Shown here in pieces: positions 53,095 to 62,014 of a DNA stretch of 64,000 nucleotides. Location of the stretch: the NCBI RefSeq assembly GCF_900169785.1, contig NZ_FWER01000020.1, forward strand, positions 1 through 64,000. The letters are read 5' to 3'. The position numbers and the translations under genes were made by a program. The DNA is from Rhizobium sullae (GTDB taxonomy: Bacteria > Pseudomonadota > Alphaproteobacteria > Rhizobiales > Rhizobiaceae). The notes beneath the pieces are model-generated. The model saw only the letters and a list, made by a program, of their open reading frames with translations, made no database searches and was not told the origin of the DNA. Position 1 is the first letter of the stretch, and every line of letters begins with the position of its first letter.

Positions 53095-54429
53095 TCACTG
53101 TGCCGAAGCCGGTGAGACCCGCCATATGGTGTTGCCGACGTCGTCGGCAACGAGCAGCGCGCCCTTAATATCGATTGCAACGCCGACAGGGCGGCCAAAG
53201 GCTTTGTCGTCAGGACCGACGAAACCCGTCAGGATATCTCGCGGCGGCCCAGATGGCTTGCCGTCGGCGAAAGGCACGAAAATCACTTTGTAGCCGCTGC
53301 GGGGCTTGCGGTTCCAGGAGCCATGTTGGCCGACGAAGGCGCCGCCGACATAATCCGGGCCAAACAGATTGCTCGTATTGAAGGTGAGACCGAGTGAGGC
53401 GGTATGCGGACCAAGGGCGTAGTCCGGGACGATCGCTTTGGCGACGAGATCGGGATTCTGCGGCTTAACCCGGCTATCGACATGCTGGCCGAAATAGCTG
53501 TAGGGCCAGCCGTAGAAACCGCCATCTTTCACTGCGGTCATGTAGTCGGGCACGAGATCGCTGCCGAGCTCATCGCGTTCGTTGACCGCAACCCACAGCG
53601 CGCCGGTCCGCGGCTGCCAGGCAAGACCATTCGGATTGCGCAAGCCGCCTGCGAAGACGCGAACGGCCTTTGAGGCAAGATCGATTTCGAGGATCGCGGC
53701 ACGGTTCTTTTCGGCTTCCATGCCGTTTTCTCCGACATTGCTGTTGGAGCCAACGGTGGCATAGAGCTTGGTGCCATCGGGACTGGCGATGAGATCCTTG
53801 GTCCAGTGATGATTGATCGGACCTGCTGGCAGATCGGCGATCTTCTCGCCTGGGGTGGTGATTTCCGTTTCACCATCCTTATAGGGAAAAGCCATGACCG
53901 CATCGGTATTGGCAACGTAAAGGATGCCGTTGGAATACGCCATGCCGAAGGGTGAGTTGAGACTCTTCAGGAAAGCCGCTCGCATCTCGGCTACACCATC
54001 GCTATCGGCATCGCGAAGTAGGGTAATGCGGTTTGCACTCGGCATCTCCGCTCCCGCTTTGCTCATCATCAGCCCCTCTACCCAATCACGGGGGCTGAAA
54101 CCGGTCTTATCGATATTTGGCGGCCTGTTGCTTTCGGCAATCAGGACATCGCCGTTCGGCAGGACATGGATCCAGCGCGGGTGGTCTAGGTCCTTGGCGA
54201 AGGCCTGAACCTTCAGCCCATCCGCGGCTATTGGCGTGGCGCCATCTGGCCAGCCTGCTGCCTCCGCGACATTGACCGTCGGGATCAATGTCGGGTTCGG
54301 CGCGGGCAGCGCGGGTGAGACACCGTAACCTTGCTCGATCGGGACGGTTGCGGATTCACGCTCAAAAGCGAATATCCACCCGCCCGCGACAAGGATGAGA
54401 AGAAGGACGGCAGCGATGATCTTCTTCAT
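53095..54429 (-). CDS. Membrane-anchored PQQ-dependent sugar (sorbosone/glucose) dehydrogenase-like protein
   Basis: This 444-aa protein starts at ATG 54429 (MKKIIAAVLLLILVAGGWIF) with a GGAGGTCTTCC site, so residues 1-24 are a signal or anchor helix. The rest is a six-bladed beta-propeller of the GSDH/L-sorbosone dehydrogenase type: LDHPRWIHVLPNGDVLIAES, INHHWTKDLIASPDGTKLYA, ALWVAVNERDELGSDLVPDY and AFVGQHGSWNRKPRSGYKV. It would oxidise aldoses or aldehydes in the periplasm with PQQ or an unknown cofactor. It is divergent from the ECF sigma gene. Confidence 0.85.
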   Translation of the reverse strand: MKKIIAAVLLLILVAGGWIFAFERESATVPIEQGYGVSPALPAPNPTLIPTVNVAEAAGWPDGATPIAADGLKVQAFAKDLDHPRWIHVLPNGDVLIAESNRPPNIDKTGFSPRDWVEGLMMSKAGAEMPSANRITLLRDADSDGVAEMRAAFLKSLNSPFGMAYSNGILYVANTDAVMAFPYKDGETEITTPGEKIADLPAGPINHHWTKDLIASPDGTKLYATVGSNSNVGENGMEAEKNRAAILEIDLASKAVRVFAGGLRNPNGLAWQPRTGALWVAVNERDELGSDLVPDYMTAVKDGGFYGWPYSYFGQHVDSRVKPQNPDLVAKAIVPDYALGPHTASLGLTFNTSNLFGPDYVGGAFVGQHGSWNRKPRSGYKVIFVPFADGKPSGPPRDILTGFVGPDDKAFGRPVGVAIDIKGALLVADDVGNTIWRVSPASAQ

Positions 54430-54569
54430 GGAAGACCTCCATGCAAGTCGGGTGCTAACGCCTTGGCACGCTATAGGTTTCAACGTTCCCGAGAAATGTT
54501 CCAACTTGGGAGCAACGTCACAATGCTCACGATGCCAACAGCTGGACGACACGTCGGGCAAATGCAGCT

Positions 54570-54626
54570 CTACAGCTGAGCCCAGCCTCCATCGACCAAA
54601 AGGACGGTAATTCCGGCGGCAAGAAC
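54570..54626 (-). pseudogene. Possible SDR C-terminal tail remnant
   Basis: The minus strand reads VLAAGITVLLVDGGWAQL followed by TAG (54572-54570), which resembles the last residues of many short-chain dehydrogenases. Upstream in the frame there is a stop, so nothing else of the gene survives. The match is short and may be chance. The rest of the 470-bp gap (54430-54901) shows no gene. Confidence 0.3.
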
Positions 54627-54867
54627 CTACGATGTCGAGGGACCAGCGGGTGCACGTGCCGGAGGCGGTTGTCGGCAGAGGTGACCGAGTAGGAGGCGGT
54701 GAGCTATCCGTATGATGGACATCGCCGGTGTCGATGAAAACGGCGCGGCCGGTGCGTTGAGGCTGCCGGCGGGCTCGATCCGACAAGCTCGTAGAAAAGC
54801 GCAACAGCGGCTTGACGACATCAAATGTGCAGGTGCTCACGAATTTTATCGGGAACACACGGAGCGC

Positions 54868-54884
54868 GAGGACATTAAGTCCTC
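54868..54884. promoter_or_regulatory. Short inverted repeat before the sigma-factor ribosome site
   Basis: GAGGAC (54868-54873) and GTCCTC (54879-54884) with a 5-base loop lie just before the GAAGGAGGA ribosome-binding site of the ECF gene. In the leader RNA this hairpin could compete with or flank the site and influence translation. No known riboswitch was recognised. Confidence 0.35.
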
Positions 54885-54901
54885 CATAGAAGGAGGATGC
54901 C

Positions 54902-55423
54902 ATGCCGGACGTTTCAAATTGCAGCGCGCAGTCAGAAATTATCTCGCTTCTTCCGGCGCTTAGAGCCTTTGCGCGGCGTTTCGAGCGCGTCGAAAACGAC
55001 GCTGAGGATCTCGTTCAGGAGACGGTTTCGAAGGCGCTTTGCCATATCGAGCAGTTCCAGGACGGTACGAGCCTGAAATCCTGGCTCTTCACCATCATGC
55101 GCAACACTTATTGTAGCAGCTACAAACGCCGCAAGCGCGAACCGGTCGGCTGCATCGGCGACCTCACCGAATGCCAGGTGCCGGTCAAATCGACGCAGGA
55201 CTGGTCGCTGAGAGCCCGTGACGTGCAGGCGGCGATCGACAAACTCGGCGCATCTCATCGCGATGCATTGATGCTCGTGGCGAGCGGCACAAGTTACGAG
55301 GAAGCGGCTGCGATCTGCGACTGCGAGGTGGGCACCATCAAGAGCCGGGTGAACCGCGCCCGCAACCATCTTCTGGAAATGCTCGGCGAGACGCAATCTT
55401 CCGAGGCGGCTTCGATGCACTAA
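54902..55423 (+). CDS. ECF-type RNA polymerase sigma factor
   Basis: This 173-aa sigma factor has region 2 (LLPALRAFARRFERVENDAE then DLVQETVSKALCHIEQFQDG and SLKSWLFTIMRNTYCSSYKR) and region 4 (ASHRDALMLVASGTSYEEAA then CEVGTIKSRVNRARNHL). Start ATG 54902 follows AAGGAGGATGCC. No anti-sigma gene is adjacent; instead a DUF2934 gene follows 18 bp later. It may control the flanking dehydrogenase or molybdenum-hydroxylase genes, which is inference from position. Confidence 0.9.
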   Translation: MPDVSNCSAQSEIISLLPALRAFARRFERVENDAEDLVQETVSKALCHIEQFQDGTSLKSWLFTIMRNTYCSSYKRRKREPVGCIGDLTECQVPVKSTQDWSLRARDVQAAIDKLGASHRDALMLVASGTSYEEAAAICDCEVGTIKSRVNRARNHLLEMLGETQSSEAASMH

Positions 55424-55441
55424 AATAAAAGGGACGATGCG

Positions 55442-55684
55442 ATGAACCACCAAAACAGAGACGAATGGATCGCCAAACGGGCTTATGCACTCTGGGAGGG
55501 ATGCGGCCGTGAACATGGCCGCAACGTCGAGCACTGGGCGCAAGCCACCCGCGAGTACGATGAACTGGAGCGGACACGCGCCTCGGCGGATGGGCAGGAG
55601 GTCTTGGTGCGGTTCCGGCCAAAGCCTGCAACCACGATATCGCCGCGACGCGCTGAGCCGGGTTCCGCCGCCATGAGGGGCTGA
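55442..55684 (+). CDS. DUF2934 small protein
   Basis: This 80-aa protein begins MNHQNRDEWIAKRAYALWEG with CGREHGRNVEHWAQATREYD, the compact DUF2934 motif. The function is unknown; such genes are frequent in rhizobia and often stress-induced. It is encoded 18 bp after the ECF sigma gene, so it probably shares its transcript. A second DUF2934 gene lies at 60239-60493 on the far side of the molybdenum-hydroxylase genes. Confidence 0.8.
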   Translation: MNHQNRDEWIAKRAYALWEGCGREHGRNVEHWAQATREYDELERTRASADGQEVLVRFRPKPATTISPRRAEPGSAAMRG

Positions 55685-55891
55685 GGATTCAGCGACAGGG
55701 ACGGCTGAGGCGCCGCAGAGGCAGCAAAATCGGGCAAGTCACGACCGCGCGCTGGCACGGGAACAGGGCCTTTAAGGGGCTCTGCATGCAGGAGGCGCGG
55801 CGGCGTTAGTTTTTTGTTCCAGCTTGAGATTTGGCTATCGTGAAGATCACTCCGGAGATATCTGTGCAGCCGAAATCTTCACCCCCTGGCG

Positions 55892-55964
55892 CAACCTGCA
55901 TTCATGCTCCTTTGCCCGTAGGGCAAGGCGATTGCCGAAGTTCAGCGCCGCTGGATGCAGGTTG
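55892..55964. repeat. Nested inverted repeats in a convergent intergenic region
   Basis: CAACCTGCAT (55892-55901) and ATGCAGGTTG (55955-55964) are perfect 10-bp inverted arms. Between them TTGCCC (55912-55917) and GGGCAA (55921-55926) form a tight hairpin with a 3-base loop. The element lies in the gap between the convergent DUF2934 and molybdenum-hydroxylase genes. It may be a bidirectional terminator region or a small intergenic repeat; the remaining gap from 55685 shows no gene. Confidence 0.45.
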
Positions 55965-56026
55965 TTGCAGCTGTCGCCCGGAGCCCTTCTCCCTTCCATT
56001 CGCGGTTTATGAGCCGACTAACAGGT

Positions 56027-58270
56027 TCAGCCGAGACCGATCGCTTCCTTCACCCTCTTGCGCGACAGCGGCAGATCGACCAGCCGCTTCCCGGTCGCGT
56101 TGCGGATCGCGTTGGCGACTGCCGCACAAGCCGGTCCTTGCGCCGCCTCGCCTGTACCGAGGAAAGGCTGACCGGGCCGGTCGATAATATGCACTTCGAC
56201 ACTTTCTGGAACGCTTGCAAAGCGCAGCATCGGATAGCTCGACCAATCGGTGCTGGTAATGCGCGTGCGATCGAAGGTGACGGCTTCGTAAAGCGTCCAA
56301 CTGATCGATTGCAAGATGCCGCCCTCAGTCTGGTTGCGAATGCCGTCAGGATTGACGGCCTGGCCGCTGTCGATGGCGGCGACGGCGCGCAGCACCTGCA
56401 CGCGCCCGGTTTCGCGCTCGACCTTGGCTTCCATGGCGACCGCCAGATAGGCGGCATGGTTCTTGTAGCGGGCGAAAGCAAAGCCGCGGCCATGGCCCTG
56501 CGGCACTTCGCCCCTTCCCCAGCCGAATTTCTCCGCCGCGAGCTTCACGACATCGCTGGCGCGATCATCTTCCAGGTGACGCAGGCGGAATTCGACAGGA
56601 TCGGCCCTGGCGGCGATCGCCAGTTCGTCCATGGTGCTTTCGATCGAGAAGACATTGGCATAGGCACCCAAGCCGCGCAGCGCCGAAACCCGGAGCGGCA
56701 TGTCAGGAATGAAATGCCAAAGCACCCTGCGGTTCGGGATCGCGTAGAGAGGATCGGCATTCCGATCGCCGCTGCCGTTGGGATTGATACTAAGTGTCGG
56801 CGGCTTTTGAGGCGTTGGCCGCTCCTTGGTGCGGCCGGCAAGCAGCGCGCCGGCATCGCCGGGGCGCGTGCTGTGCGTATTGCTCCACAGATCATAGGTC
56901 CAGTTGTCGATCCTGCCGTTTGCATCAAGCGATGCCCGAACCTTTGACACCATGCCAGGCCCGAAAGGTTCCCACATGTGTTCCTGCTCGCGCATCCACT
57001 GGACGCGTACCGGGCGACCGGGAATTTTCATGGCGATGAGTGCTGCGTCGGCTGCCGCGTCGTCCGCGCCATTGTGCCCGTAGCAGCCGGAGCCTTCCAT
57101 ATGGATGACCCGCACCGTGTCTTCCGGCAGGCCAAGCATTTGCGCGATCGCCGTACGATCGGGGAAAACGCCCTGGGTGTGAGACCAGATATCGAGGTTG
57201 CCCTCGGCCTTTAGAAGCGCCACCGCACAGGAGGGGCCGATCGAACCGTGCATCTGATAAGGGCGCGTGAAGGTTGCCTCATAGATCGCGCCGTCCGGGA
57301 AGCTCGGAATGCCGGATTCCGCCACGGTTCCGACATCCCTTTCCAGGGCGACGAGAACGGCGGCCAGATCGGTCTGGTCAGGAAGCGTCGCGGGCTCGTC
57401 CCAATGGGCCGCCCTTTCGATGGCGCGCATCGCCTTCACCGCCTGCCATTCTTTCTCCGCCACGACGGCAAGGAAACTGCCGTCACGGATGACGGAAATG
57501 ATACCGGCCATGGCAGCGGCCGCAGTGGAATCGATGTCTTTCAGCACCGCGCCGTAGCTCGGCGGGCGTATAACGCGCGCGTGCACCATGCCTTCGAGGC
57601 GCAAATCCTGCACATAGGCCACCGCACCGGTGACCTTGCCGGGAATGTCGATGCGCGGCACATCGCGGCCGATGATGCTCAGCGCGTCCGGCGGTTTCAG
57701 CTTCGATTGCGGCTGGGCTTCGAGATGCAGGAACTGGCCCGTGACCAGTTCGCCATAGGTCACCGATCTGCCGTCCGGAGCCGAAACGCTTTTCTTTTCC
57801 GCCTTGAGCTGTTCAGGCGGCACGTTAAAGCGCCGCGCCGCCCCGGCAATCAGCAGTTCGCGAACCTGCGCGGCGGCATTGCGGATTGCGGTGCCGCTGT
57901 TCTGCATCGACTGGCTGCCGGCCGTAAAGCCTTCGTCAGGCGTGCGTCCGGTATCGGCTGTCACGAGCGTGATGTCGCCGGGCTCGACTTCCAGTTCCTC
58001 GGCGGCGACCTGGATCAGCGGCGTGCGGATACCTTGCCCAAGCTCGGCTTTGCCTGTGAATACCGTGATCTTGCCGTCAGAATCGATCCTTATCCAGCTA
58101 TCGAGATAACGGTCGTCGTCCAGGCTGCCCGGCAGCTTGGGTTTTTCGTGCGCCGCAGCCGGCCTATCCTGCGCCAGCGCGCGGATTGCAGAGAAGCTGA
58201 CAACGAGTGCTCCGGTGCCGGCAAGTAGGCCACGCCGGGTGATTTCATGCTTGGTAAGAATATCCATCAT
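56027..58270 (-). CDS. Molybdenum hydroxylase large subunit (isoquinoline 1-oxidoreductase/aldehyde dehydrogenase type), Tat-exported
   Basis: This 747-aa protein has a twin-arginine signal (EITRRGLLAGTGALVVSFSA, Arg12-Arg13) and the Mo-binding features of xanthine-dehydrogenase-family beta subunits. These include TVFTGKAELGQGIRTPLIQV, FTAGSQSMQNSGTAIRNAAA, SGCYGHNGADDAAADA, LRGLGAYANVFSIES, and the C-terminal LGTGEAAQGPA with the catalytic Glu. It would hydroxylate aldehydes or N-heterocycles in the periplasm. Its gene overlaps the 2Fe-2S subunit by 4 bp; the small subunit lacks a signal, so the complex is probably exported together. Confidence 0.9.
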   Translation of the reverse strand: MMDILTKHEITRRGLLAGTGALVVSFSAIRALAQDRPAAAHEKPKLPGSLDDDRYLDSWIRIDSDGKITVFTGKAELGQGIRTPLIQVAAEELEVEPGDITLVTADTGRTPDEGFTAGSQSMQNSGTAIRNAAAQVRELLIAGAARRFNVPPEQLKAEKKSVSAPDGRSVTYGELVTGQFLHLEAQPQSKLKPPDALSIIGRDVPRIDIPGKVTGAVAYVQDLRLEGMVHARVIRPPSYGAVLKDIDSTAAAAMAGIISVIRDGSFLAVVAEKEWQAVKAMRAIERAAHWDEPATLPDQTDLAAVLVALERDVGTVAESGIPSFPDGAIYEATFTRPYQMHGSIGPSCAVALLKAEGNLDIWSHTQGVFPDRTAIAQMLGLPEDTVRVIHMEGSGCYGHNGADDAAADAALIAMKIPGRPVRVQWMREQEHMWEPFGPGMVSKVRASLDANGRIDNWTYDLWSNTHSTRPGDAGALLAGRTKERPTPQKPPTLSINPNGSGDRNADPLYAIPNRRVLWHFIPDMPLRVSALRGLGAYANVFSIESTMDELAIAARADPVEFRLRHLEDDRASDVVKLAAEKFGWGRGEVPQGHGRGFAFARYKNHAAYLAVAMEAKVERETGRVQVLRAVAAIDSGQAVNPDGIRNQTEGGILQSISWTLYEAVTFDRTRITSTDWSSYPMLRFASVPESVEVHIIDRPGQPFLGTGEAAQGPACAAVANAIRNATGKRLVDLPLSRKRVKEAIGLG

Positions 58271-58758
58271 CCTGCACTCCCATCGGCAGCCAGCCCGGAA
58301 GCTTCCATCAATTCGCTAGCGCGCCTGATGGCGGCAAGGATGCGCATATGCGTGCCGCAGCGACAGAGATTGGTGCGTAACGCCGACCGGATTTCCTCGT
58401 CGGTCGGTTTAGTGTTCTTCGTCAGCAACGCTGCTGCGCTCATCATCATGCCGGGAATGCAAAAGCCGCATTGCACCGCTTGTTTCTCGATGAAGGCCGC
58501 CTGCAGCGGGCCGGGTTTTTCGGCGGTTCCAAGCCCCTCTACGGTCAAGATTTCCTTGCCTTCGACGACGATGAGCGGCGTCACGCAGGAAAGCACGGCC
58601 TGGCCATCAACCACGACGGTACAGGCTCCGCATTGGCCGAGGCCGCAGCCGAATTTCGCGGCGTTGAGTTCAAGATCGTTGCGAAGTACATAAAGCAGTG
58701 GTGTGTCGGGCTCGCTGTCGACTTCATGGATTTGTCCGTTGACGTTGAGCGTTGTCAT
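58267..58758 (-). CDS. 2Fe-2S subunit of the molybdenum hydroxylase
   Basis: This 163-aa protein has the plant-type [2Fe-2S] cluster (Cys38, Cys43, Cys46, Cys58 in GCGLGQCGACTVVVDGQAVL and SC) and the second all-helical cluster (Cys97, Cys100 in QCGFCIPGM; Cys132, Cys134 in LCRCGTHMR). It passes electrons from the Mo centre onward, here presumably to the triheme cytochrome. It overlaps both neighbours by 4 bp (58267-58270 and 58755-58758), giving a strictly coupled three-gene operon. Confidence 0.92.
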   Translation of the reverse strand: MTTLNVNGQIHEVDSEPDTPLLYVLRNDLELNAAKFGCGLGQCGACTVVVDGQAVLSCVTPLIVVEGKEILTVEGLGTAEKPGPLQAAFIEKQAVQCGFCIPGMMMSAAALLTKNTKPTDEEIRSALRTNLCRCGTHMRILAAIRRASELMEASGLAADGSAG

Positions 58759-60152
58759 TTCGCCTCCTTCGCGCCGACATTGGCCGGCGCTCTCTCAATT
58801 CCTTCCGAGGGGCGGACGGCGACGAAATATTCGCCGGAACGTGTGCGGCTGACGAGCTGCTGCAGATCGAGCCAGGCGTCGCGTCTCGTGAAGCGCCGGC
58901 GCATGAAATCCAGCAGATCGGCGACCTGCCGGTCGTTCAATGCGCCAGCAAAGCCGGGCATCACAGCACTTGTCTGACCATCGGCAGGCGGCAGGCCGAA
59001 AAGCACGACATTGACTATGTTCTGCGGGTTGGCGGCATTGACGGCGGTGCTGAGATTGAAGTTCAACCCGCCAAACGGCGCCGCGCGGCCGGACTCATGA
59101 CAGGTGGCACAAGCCGCACCATAGATAGCGGCACCCGGATGCGCGACAAGATCGGCCGAGGCTCGGTTCTCATCGATCGACGCAGTAAGCATCCCGTCCT
59201 GGTCCGGGACGAACTGTTTCTTCAGCTGCTCGGCCTTCTGCACACGCTCGGGAGCCGGCTCGCCCATAATCGAGGCGACATAGACTGCAATCGCGTTAAT
59301 ATCGCTATCGGGAAGCGCACCGAGATTGCCCGTGACTTCCGCCATCGGACCACGCGAAACACCGTGGAACGCGTGGTAGCCGTGGCGAAGATAAAAGGCG
59401 AGCGACTCCTTGTCCCACGGGATCGGCGACGGGCTTTCGGCATTGATTGCATAAGCCTGCCAGCCTTCCGCCTCACCGCCTCCGAGGTGTCTGCTGCGAT
59501 CTTCGGCGCCGAGGGCGTTTCGCGGCGTATGGCAGGCGCCGCAATGGCCGAGGCCTTCCGCAAGATAGGCACCGCGGTTCCATTCGCCGCTTTTCTGCGG
59601 ATCGGGCGCGAAAGCTCCCTTGGTGAAGAAGAGCAGCTTCCAGCCGGCAAGGATCGGCCGCACTTGGAGCAGGAACGGCAACTCATTTTCCGGTGCCGTT
59701 GCCTTGATCGGCGTACGCGTCATCAGGAAGGCATAGAGTGCCTTGTTGTCCTCATCGGTGACGCGGGTAAAGTGTTCATAAGGGAAAGCCGGGTAAAGGT
59801 GATTGCCTTCCCGATCCACCCCTTCGCGCATGGCGCGCTGGAAGGCAGCTTCACCCCAGCGCCCGATGCCGGTTTCATCATCCGGCGTGATGTTCGTCGA
59901 ATAGATGTTCCCGAAAGGCGTCGGGAGTTTAAGACCCCCGGAGAAAGCTTCCTTTCCCGGGACCGTATGACAGGCGATACAGTTTCCGACCGCCGCGAGG
60001 CTTGCTCCCTTGGCGATCAGCGCGTCATCGAAGCGCGCGTTCTCCGACGGGTTCCCAGGCTTTATTTCTGGGCGCCAGGCAAGAAAGAAGAATGCGAGAC
60101 CGAAAATGATGAAGAGGGTAAGGATCGTTGAGAGCAGGCTGATGGCTCGCAT
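58755..60152 (-). CDS. Membrane-anchored triheme cytochrome c of the molybdenum hydroxylase
   Basis: This protein has about 465 residues from ATG 60152 (MRAISLLSTILTLFIIFGLA); a GTG at 60191 is an alternative. An N-terminal helix anchors or exports it. Three heme c sites are visible: CIACH (58-62), CGACH and CATCH, as in the cytochrome subunits of membrane aldehyde/alcohol dehydrogenases. It would carry electrons from the periplasmic Mo enzyme into the respiratory chain. First gene of the three-gene operon. Confidence 0.9.
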   Translation of the reverse strand: MRAISLLSTILTLFIIFGLAFFFLAWRPEIKPGNPSENARFDDALIAKGASLAAVGNCIACHTVPGKEAFSGGLKLPTPFGNIYSTNITPDDETGIGRWGEAAFQRAMREGVDREGNHLYPAFPYEHFTRVTDEDNKALYAFLMTRTPIKATAPENELPFLLQVRPILAGWKLLFFTKGAFAPDPQKSGEWNRGAYLAEGLGHCGACHTPRNALGAEDRSRHLGGGEAEGWQAYAINAESPSPIPWDKESLAFYLRHGYHAFHGVSRGPMAEVTGNLGALPDSDINAIAVYVASIMGEPAPERVQKAEQLKKQFVPDQDGMLTASIDENRASADLVAHPGAAIYGAACATCHESGRAAPFGGLNFNLSTAVNAANPQNIVNVVLFGLPPADGQTSAVMPGFAGALNDRQVADLLDFMRRRFTRRDAWLDLQQLVSRTRSGEYFVAVRPSEGIERAPANVGAKEAK

Positions 60153-60238
60153 TGCCGATATGACCCTCCCGGAGTGCAAACCGAACTTCACAAAACGCGA
60201 GGGACAGGGATTTGTTCCCGAAATACGCGCTGGTATCG

Positions 60239-60493
60239 CTAGCGCTTGGCGATCGTGCGGGCCAGCTTCAGGTCGCCGCGGGCGTCATCGTCGCAGGTGC
60301 GCATAAGACGCCCGGTGGCGCGCAGCATCTCGATCAGGTCAGTGCCATCGCTGGACGCCTTTGTCATTTCGAGCTGTTCAAACTCGGCCGCCGCCTGCCG
60401 CCAGTTTTTCGCATCGCTCCCATAGGGGCGTCCCTCCGCCTCCCAGATGGCATAGGCGCGCTGGCTGATCCAATCTTCCTTATTGCGAAACAT
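60239..60493 (-). CDS. DUF2934 small protein (second copy)
   Basis: This 84-aa protein begins MFRNKEDWISQRAYAIWEAE with GRPYGSDAKNWRQAAAEFEQ, matching the protein at 55442-55684 in its first half and then diverging. It lies 86 bp upstream of the cytochrome gene on the same strand. The function is unknown. The two copies flank the molybdenum-hydroxylase operon. Confidence 0.78.
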   Translation of the reverse strand: MFRNKEDWISQRAYAIWEAEGRPYGSDAKNWRQAAAEFEQLEMTKASSDGTDLIEMLRATGRLMRTCDDDARGDLKLARTIAKR

Positions 60494-60617
60494 GACACCC
60501 AGCTGAAACGAGAAAAAATATCGGGTTGGAGGTTGCCAGATTTCGCTTACGGAGTTGTTACTTCAGCCCGCGAATTTGACCAGAAATTCTTTGCAAATGC
60601 GCCATTTCAGATCTTCT

Positions 60618-61055
60618 CTAAATTCCGCCTGCCGAAGCAGCCACGAAACCCGCTGCCTCAACCCTCCGCTCAGCAAGCTCGATGAGGATGCCGTCGGGAT
60701 CGCGCAGGAAAGCAACCTTGTGCAGAACTTCGGAATTGTAAGCGAGACGCGGGCGCTCCTTCATCTCGACGCCGGCCGCTTCGAGCTTCGCGAAGGTTTC
60801 ATCGACGCTGCCGAACAGAAATGTCAGATGGCGGAGACCGGCCGCGCCTTCTGGCACGTCGGTTGCCCGCACGGCACCGCTCGCGGGCGCGAAGATTTCC
60901 AGCATGCCGCCGCCGGCATCGAGAAAAGCAACGTGCGAGCCGTCCGGCATCGTCTTGCGCAGATGCAGCCGAAGCCCGAGCAGGTCGCAATAAAAGGCGA
61001 CGGCACGGTCGATGTCGCTTACCGTCATGCCGATATGTTCGAAGGATTTCAGCAT
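60618..61055 (-). CDS. VOC (glyoxalase/bleomycin-resistance-like) protein
   Basis: This 145-aa protein has a GGGAGGAA site before ATG 61055 and a single VOC domain: FEHIGMTVSDIDRAVAFYCD, LEIFAPASGAVRA, LRHLTFLFGSVDETFAKLEA and VAFLRDPDGILIELAER. Metal ligands His7, Glu and Glu are placed as in the family. Members are isomerases, dioxygenases or binding proteins; no specific reaction can be assigned. Confidence 0.87.
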   Translation of the reverse strand: MLKSFEHIGMTVSDIDRAVAFYCDLLGLRLHLRKTMPDGSHVAFLDAGGGMLEIFAPASGAVRATDVPEGAAGLRHLTFLFGSVDETFAKLEAAGVEMKERPRLAYNSEVLHKVAFLRDPDGILIELAERRVEAAGFVAASAGGI

Positions 61056-61230
61056 TCAAAATTCCTCCCGGAGATGACGCTCGAACTGACTGCCGTGGCT
61101 TGCCGCCGTCAAGACAGAATCGTGTGATGGCAATCGAAGCGACCATTCGGCTTGCGGTCGATGAAATCGGACGCTATCTGACTGGGGCCGCTAAATCACG
61201 ACTTAACCATCGAAAGCCGGGAGACAGGGC

Positions 61231-61875
61231 ATGCGAAAAGCGATCATCGTCTGGGGCGGCTGGCAGGGCCACGAGCCGGAGGCATGCGCAAACGCCGTCG
61301 GCGAACTGCTGCGGGAAGACGGCTTTTCGGTCGAGATTACCGCCGATCTCGACATCTTCGGCTCGCCGGTGATTGCCAACACCGATCTGCTTGTTCCGAT
61401 CATTACCGGGGAAAAGCTGGAGAAGGAGCATGCCAATGCGCTAGTGACGGCGGTTCGCGGCGGCCTTGGCCTTGGCGGACATCACGGCGCGCTTGCCACA
61501 TCCTTCAAGGAAAGTGCGCCATTCCGCTATGTTTCGGGCGTCACCTGGGTTTCGCATCCAGGCAACATCATCGACTTCCGCGTGACCGTGAGCCGGCAAA
61601 ACGATCCGCTGATGCAAGGCATTCCGGACTTCGACTACCACTCGGAGCAGTACTACTTGCACTACGATCCGTCGATTGAAATCCTGGCGACAACCACATT
61701 CACCGGCGAGTATGACGAGGCCGCACGCAATGTCGTGATGCCGGTGGTCTTCAAGCGCCATTTCGGTGCGGGCCGTGTCTTTTATTCCGCGCTCGGCCAT
61801 GTTGCGGCCGAATTCGACCATCCGTACATGCCTCTCATTCTTCGCCGTGGCCTTGCCTGGGCTTCACGCCGGTAG
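61231..61875 (+). CDS. ThuA-domain protein
   Basis: This 214-aa protein with ATG 61231 after GGGAGACA has the class-I-glutamine-amidotransferase-like ThuA fold: KAIIVWGGWQGHEPEACANA, LLVPIITGEKLEKEHANAL, GLGLGGHHGALATSFKES and VVMPVVFKRHFGAGRVFYSA. ThuA is linked to trehalose or other sugar utilisation in rhizobia, but its chemistry is unclear. It is followed by an FAH-family gene on the same strand. Confidence 0.88.
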   Translation: MRKAIIVWGGWQGHEPEACANAVGELLREDGFSVEITADLDIFGSPVIANTDLLVPIITGEKLEKEHANALVTAVRGGLGLGGHHGALATSFKESAPFRYVSGVTWVSHPGNIIDFRVTVSRQNDPLMQGIPDFDYHSEQYYLHYDPSIEILATTTFTGEYDEAARNVVMPVVFKRHFGAGRVFYSALGHVAAEFDHPYMPLILRRGLAWASRR

Positions 61876-62014
61876 CTCTTCGCCCGGCGGCGGCCTGTCC
61901 AGTCATAATTTGACCTTGCCCCGCCGGGACAGATGTGATCGATTTCGGGCGCTGCTGGAGGGCGGCAAATTTCAAATCACATGAGCGCAAGCTCGACCGC
62001 GACGGAAGGTCATC

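Noticed and set aside
55685..56026. Small gene at 55831 in the convergent gap
   Set aside because: The frame runs into the antisense of the molybdenum hydroxylase and is Pro/Ser/Cys-rich without a ribosome site.
58752..60131. Plus-strand 459-codon frame opposite the cytochrome c gene
   Set aside because: The minus strand encodes three CxxCH heme sites; the plus frame shows nothing recognisable.
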